The translations under genes and the position numbers were made by a program. Below the pieces are notes generated by a model. The model was not told the origin of the DNA. It did not search any database and saw only the letters and a program-made list of their open reading frames with translations. This document shows positions 60,300 to 64,000 of a stretch of DNA of 64,000 bases, one piece after another; positions within the stretch are counted from its first letter, which is position 1, and each line of letters begins with the position of its first letter. This stretch comes from Alisma plantago-aquatica. Taxonomy: Eukaryota > Streptophyta > Magnoliopsida > Alismatales > Alismataceae. The DNA is taken from assembly GCA_963693085.1 (NCBI GenBank), contig OY856414.1, forward strand, positions 262,288,001 through 262,352,000, read 5' to 3'.

Positions 60300-61475
60300 C
60301 TCATCTACCTATTCCAACCTAGACAAATGGTCCGCAACCACATTCTCTATTCCCGCCTTATCTTTAATATCGATATCAAATTCTTGTAACATTACGATCC
60401 ACCTAATCAATCTAGGTTTGGCATCTTTCTTTTCCATTAAATATTTTATGGTGGCGTGGTCCATCCATACCACAATTTTTGACCCTACAAGATATTGCCG
60501 AATTTTTTCAAATGCAAAAATGACGGCGAGAAGCTCTTTTTCAGTTGTAGTGTAATTAAGTTGTGCTTCGTTTAAAGTTTTGGATGCATAGAAAATCACA
60601 ACAGGTTTGTTGTTAGCACGTTGTCCTAGAACTTCCCTATTACAAAATCCAAAGCGTCACACATTAATTCAAACGGCTTTGTCCAATCCATTGTTTGCAC
60701 AACTGGTGCAGAAATTAATTTCTCTTTGAGCACATTAAAAGCATGCAAACACTTTTCATTAAAATCAAACACCGCATCTTTCTCCAACAGTTCAGATAAT
60801 GGTTTAGCAATTTTTGAGAAATCTTTAATAAAGCGGCGATAAAATCCTGCGTGACTGAGAAAACTCCTTACCCCTTTTACCGTATTCGGTGCGGGTAATT
60901 TGGAAATCACCTCAATCTTTACCAGATCTACCTCCAACCCCTTGCTAGACACTTTATGTCCAAGCACAATCCCTTCACTAACCATCATATGGCATTTTTC
61001 CCAGTTGAGAACTAAATGTGTGTCCTCACATCGTTGTAAAACTTTATCCAAATTATATAAACATTCATTGAAAGACGCACCATAGATGGAAAAATCGTCC
61101 ATGAAGACCTCCAAACAGCGCTCGACCATATCAGAGAAAATGGCAAGCATGCAACGCTGAAAGGTTGCTGGTGCGTTACACAAACCAAAGGGCATACGGC
61201 GGTATGCAAATATTCCATAAGGACAAGTGAAGGTGGACTTCTCTTGGTCCTTAGGATCAATGGAAATCTGATTATAGCCCGAATAACCATCTAGAAAACA
61301 AAAGTGAGATCGACCTGCTAATCGTTCTAAAATCTGATCAATGAACGGAAGAGGAAAATGATCTTTTAGCATAGAAGAATTCAATCTATGGTAATCGATA
61401 CACACATGCCACCCAGTTACCAAACGGGTCGTGACCGGCTCATTTGACAAATTATGAGTAACAGTAATTCTCCCC
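60300..61475 (-). pseudogene. reverse transcriptase and RNase H of element B
   Basis: RT (60626-61450): WHVCIDYHRLNSSMLKDHFP, FCFLDGYSGYNQI, YRRMPFGLCNAPATF and the active-site FMDDFSIYG with both Asp codons at 61094-61099; then LSHAGFYRRFIKDFSKIA, typical of the Athila lineage. RNase H (60309-60599): [20 protein letters not shown] and [10 protein letters not shown] copies the RNA, RNase H removes it. Two 1-bp lesions: a frameshift near 61475 at the junction with the linker, and one near 60635 at DFVIG, between RT and RNase H. Motifs are otherwise intact, so the copy is much younger than A. Confidence 0.92.
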
Positions 61476-62628
61476 TTTTAGGGACTACCTGTGTGGGGCT
61501 TACCCACATCGAATCGAAGATAGCATAAATGATGCATGCAGAAAGGAGCTTGATCACCTCCTTCTTTACGACCTCCATAATGCTTGGATTGAGTCTGCGT
61601 TGTGGCTGGATTATAGGTTTGGCTCCTTCCTCGAGCCGAATCTTGTACTGGCAAAGTGTAGGGGAGATCCCCTTGATATCTGTGACTGACCACCCGAATG
61701 CACCACGATGGTTCTTCAGCACGATCATCAATTGATCCTCCTCCTCGGCACTCAGATATGCCGAGATAATCACCGGTAGCTTTTCACCCTCGGCTAGAAA
61801 TGCATATTTCAAATGAGGCGGTAGTGGCTTCAATTCTAAATCTGGTGGACTGATCAAGGATGACTGAAGCGGTGGTGGGAGTTCCCCAAGATCTTCATAG
61901 TACCTAGCATAAAAACACGGCAGCACCTGAAGCATCTTGGTGCATTCTTGTAGTGACTTACTTCTCATCCAGTCATGTGTTATATTGACAAGGCAAGTTT
62001 CAAGAGGCAGTTCTGGACAAGCATCAAGGACAGAACTTGCTATGGCCTCGTCTTCAGTAGAAGGAAGGATTTCCTCCTCTTCATCATTCGGAAAACCCAC
62101 AGCCTTGCGAAGAGAAACGACTTTGGTCTGTTCCATAATGTCTACAGCCATTGTCCCCTTCTCTACCTTGGTCATTACATGAGCCATATCTAGAAATGGC
62201 TTCCCTAGATAAAGAGAAATATTCTGATCAAAGTGTTCCACCATGCGGCACTGCTCCTTTGTTTTTTATTGTGTTGTGCTTGGGGGCATAACCATTTCAA
62301 ACCGGTCATCAGCGATACCCAATGTCAAACGACCTCTTCCCATCTTGAGTATCATATCTGCGATAGCTTGGAAGGGTCTTCCAAGGAGTAGCTCATTTCC
62401 TTGTTCATCCTGCATTTCCATTACCACAAAGTCTGCTGGAAATACAAACTGGTCAACTTTAACCAAAACATCCTCGCAAATACCGTACAGCTTCACCACA
62501 GAATTGTCCACCAAATGAATCGTCATATTGCTATGTCTTGATTCTTTCAGTCCAAGCTTCTTGAACGTAGAGAGAGGCATCAAATTTATACTTGCCCCTG
62601 AATCACACAGTGCTTCGCCGAATTTCAC
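61476..62628 (-). pseudogene. aspartic protease and protease-RT linker of element B
   Basis: The protease frame 62266-62628 has the active site ALCDSGASINLMP (Asp codon at 62602-62604), VDNSVVKLYGICEDVLVKV and LLLGRPFQ; this retropepsin-like enzyme would process the polyprotein. The linker frame 61417-62244 holds LYLGKPFLDMAHVMTKVEKG, LPCFYARYYEDLG and AFGWSVTDIKGISP, and leads into RT. A short gap with a stop at about 62245-62265 separates the two. Confidence 0.88.
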
Positions 62629-62674
62629 TTTACCGATGTAACATGAAATATTGAAGCAGCCCGGATCCTACCTT

Positions 62675-64000
62675 TTAGGTGGGCAATGTACCCAAGATGA
62701 AAGCACTCACCTGCTCCTTAAGAACTACGACCTCAGTATCAGGAATCTTCCTCTTCTTTGTGATTATGTCCTTCAGAAACTTGCTGTAAGAGGGTATATG
62801 TTCTATTGCTTCTAAAAGTGGAATGTTGACAGAAAGTTTGCTAAAGCTATCTAGGAACTTCTTGAACTGAGCGTCCACTTTCCTGGCTTTCAAACTATTT
62901 GGATAGGGGACTGGGACAGTTTGTGCCCTCTGATGTGGCGGCACATATGGTGTCCTCTTCACTGTCTCCTCCTCGGCAATGGCATCTGATGTAACATCTT
63001 CTACCACATCCTCTATCGGCTCTATGATTGGAATCATAACCTCCTCTGTGGTCTCACCTGTGATTTCTGGTTGGGGTGTGCTTAGTTCATCGGCCCTGGG
63101 GTTTAAAATCTTCTTGCCACTCCGTAGCAGAATTGCCTTAGCTTGTTGGTTTCCTCCTGGAATGTTTGTGTTTCTGGGAAAACCTTGTTGTGTTGGCTTC
63201 TTCAGATTTGCTATCTCAGCTGCCATCTGTGCCAAAGATGTCTCTATAGTCCTCAACTGAGCCCCATGACTTTGTAAGGTCTGCCCAAATTGATTCATAA
63301 ATTCTCCTTGTTGCTTAATCTATTGACCAAACGTGCTCATGAGTTCTTGATTCTGCTTGATTACTTGGTTGAACAACTCATTGCTCTTATCCTATGGCAA
63401 CGGTTGGGGATTTGCATCAGGGTCCTGCAAGAAATTATTTGGATCCTTCCATGAAAATTTCTTATCTTTCCTCCAAGAATAGTCGTTGTTTCTGTACCCG
63501 TACTATTGGCGCATAAATTTCACTTGAGCTTCATCCTCAGATTATGCATATTCTTTTGCAATTAGTTTCTTGGCTAGAAGGTCCATCTTCTCATTCAGCT
63601 CCTTGATGGCCTTTGACTCACCTGCAGCTCAAACATGCTCCACTGCGTCTCTGTCGCCCCAAGATTGCTTTTTGGCCATATTCTTCAAAATTTCCCAACA
63701 CCTTGTGCCTGTGTTGTTTAGGAAGAACACCGAACATATGGAATCTAGGTTACTTCTATCATGCTCAGAAAGATAAAAATAGAAAATCTTGACTTGTTTT
63801 TCCTTGTCAAGCCCATGATGTGGGCACCTCCTCAACATTATCTGGAAACGTTCCCAGGTCTCAGAATAAGTCTCCTCGGCCTTCTGGCTGAAATTATGGA
63901 TCTTCCATACCAGATTGTTGGTCTTATCAGGTGGAAAGAACCTCTTGAAGAACACCTCGATCATCTGGTCCCATGTTTCAACGGTCTCATTGTCCAGGTT
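62675..64000 (-). pseudogene. gag of element B (cut by the window end)
   Basis: The core lies in 63629-63964: VFFKRFFPPDKTNNLVWKIH, ETWERFQIMLRRCPHHGLD, a normal Athila gag (compare ERFQEYQRDCPHH in E2). The C-terminal part (62675-63298) has GAQLRTIETSLAQMAAEI, AKAILLRSGK and a KFLDSFSKLSVNIPLLEAI segment before the protease. Stops lie near 63322, 63392, 63509, 63543 and 63630. The N-terminus, primer-binding site and 5' LTR are outside the window. Confidence 0.85.

Noticed and set aside
1..64000. tRNA, rRNA, riboswitch or bacterial-type operon features
   Set aside because: None seen. The tRNA-like sequences are short primer-binding sites, and all gene content fits plant LTR retrotransposons.

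Overview
This window is a block of nested plant LTR retrotransposons; I found no host gene, tRNA or rRNA. An angiosperm with a large, repeat-rich genome is implied by AT-rich, CpG-poor decayed sequence, Ty3/gypsy lineages typical of plants (Athila-like, and Tekay/Del-like chromoviruses), and primer-binding sites matching plant tRNA-Asp and initiator tRNA-Met. No species can be named from the sequence alone. Almost every reading frame is broken.

Layout. (1) 1-9365: decayed, AT-rich sequence read as the 5' LTR of a minus-strand chromovirus-like element (D) whose body lies left of the window, apparently enlarged by other insertions. (2) 9926-18265 and 47421-about 49170: an old minus-strand Athila-like element (A): 3' LTR, ORF1 (env-position) remnant, integrase, RNase H/RT, then protease and gag remnants. 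(3) 18271-47420: a plus-strand, gag-only element (F) inside the pol region of A, with a 5-bp target duplication GGTTG and two 3,227-bp LTRs. (4) 23575-45025: a 21.45-kb plus-strand Athila-like element (E2) inside the 3' LTR of F, with target duplication CCCTC. (5) About 49170-52985: a minus-strand Tekay/Del chromovirus fragment (C). (6) 53230-64000 and beyond: a second, better preserved minus-strand Athila-like element (B), related to A: 3' LTR, ORF1, integrase, RNase H, RT, protease and part of gag.

The most unusual object is E2. It has Athila-type termini and a tRNA-Asp primer-binding site but no reverse transcriptase, RNase H, integrase or aspartic protease. It encodes a gag, then one long frame that joins an Athila ORF1-like domain, a coiled coil, an acidic Ser/Pro-rich linker and a C-terminal Ulp1/C48-type SUMO-protease-like domain. 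The whole body is present twice, head to tail, with a period of about 9 kb, plus a third partial LTR. Both internal junctions carry the same deletion, which removes the polypurine tract and the first ~225 bp of the LTR. Such an element would need enzymes supplied in trans, presumably by an Athila relative.

A second theme is word arrays. A, B, C and E2 each carry a family-specific short word, often self-complementary, many times in the LTR and (in A, B and E2) again in the spacer before the ORF1-type frame. Between A and B the word differs while its dyad symmetry is kept.
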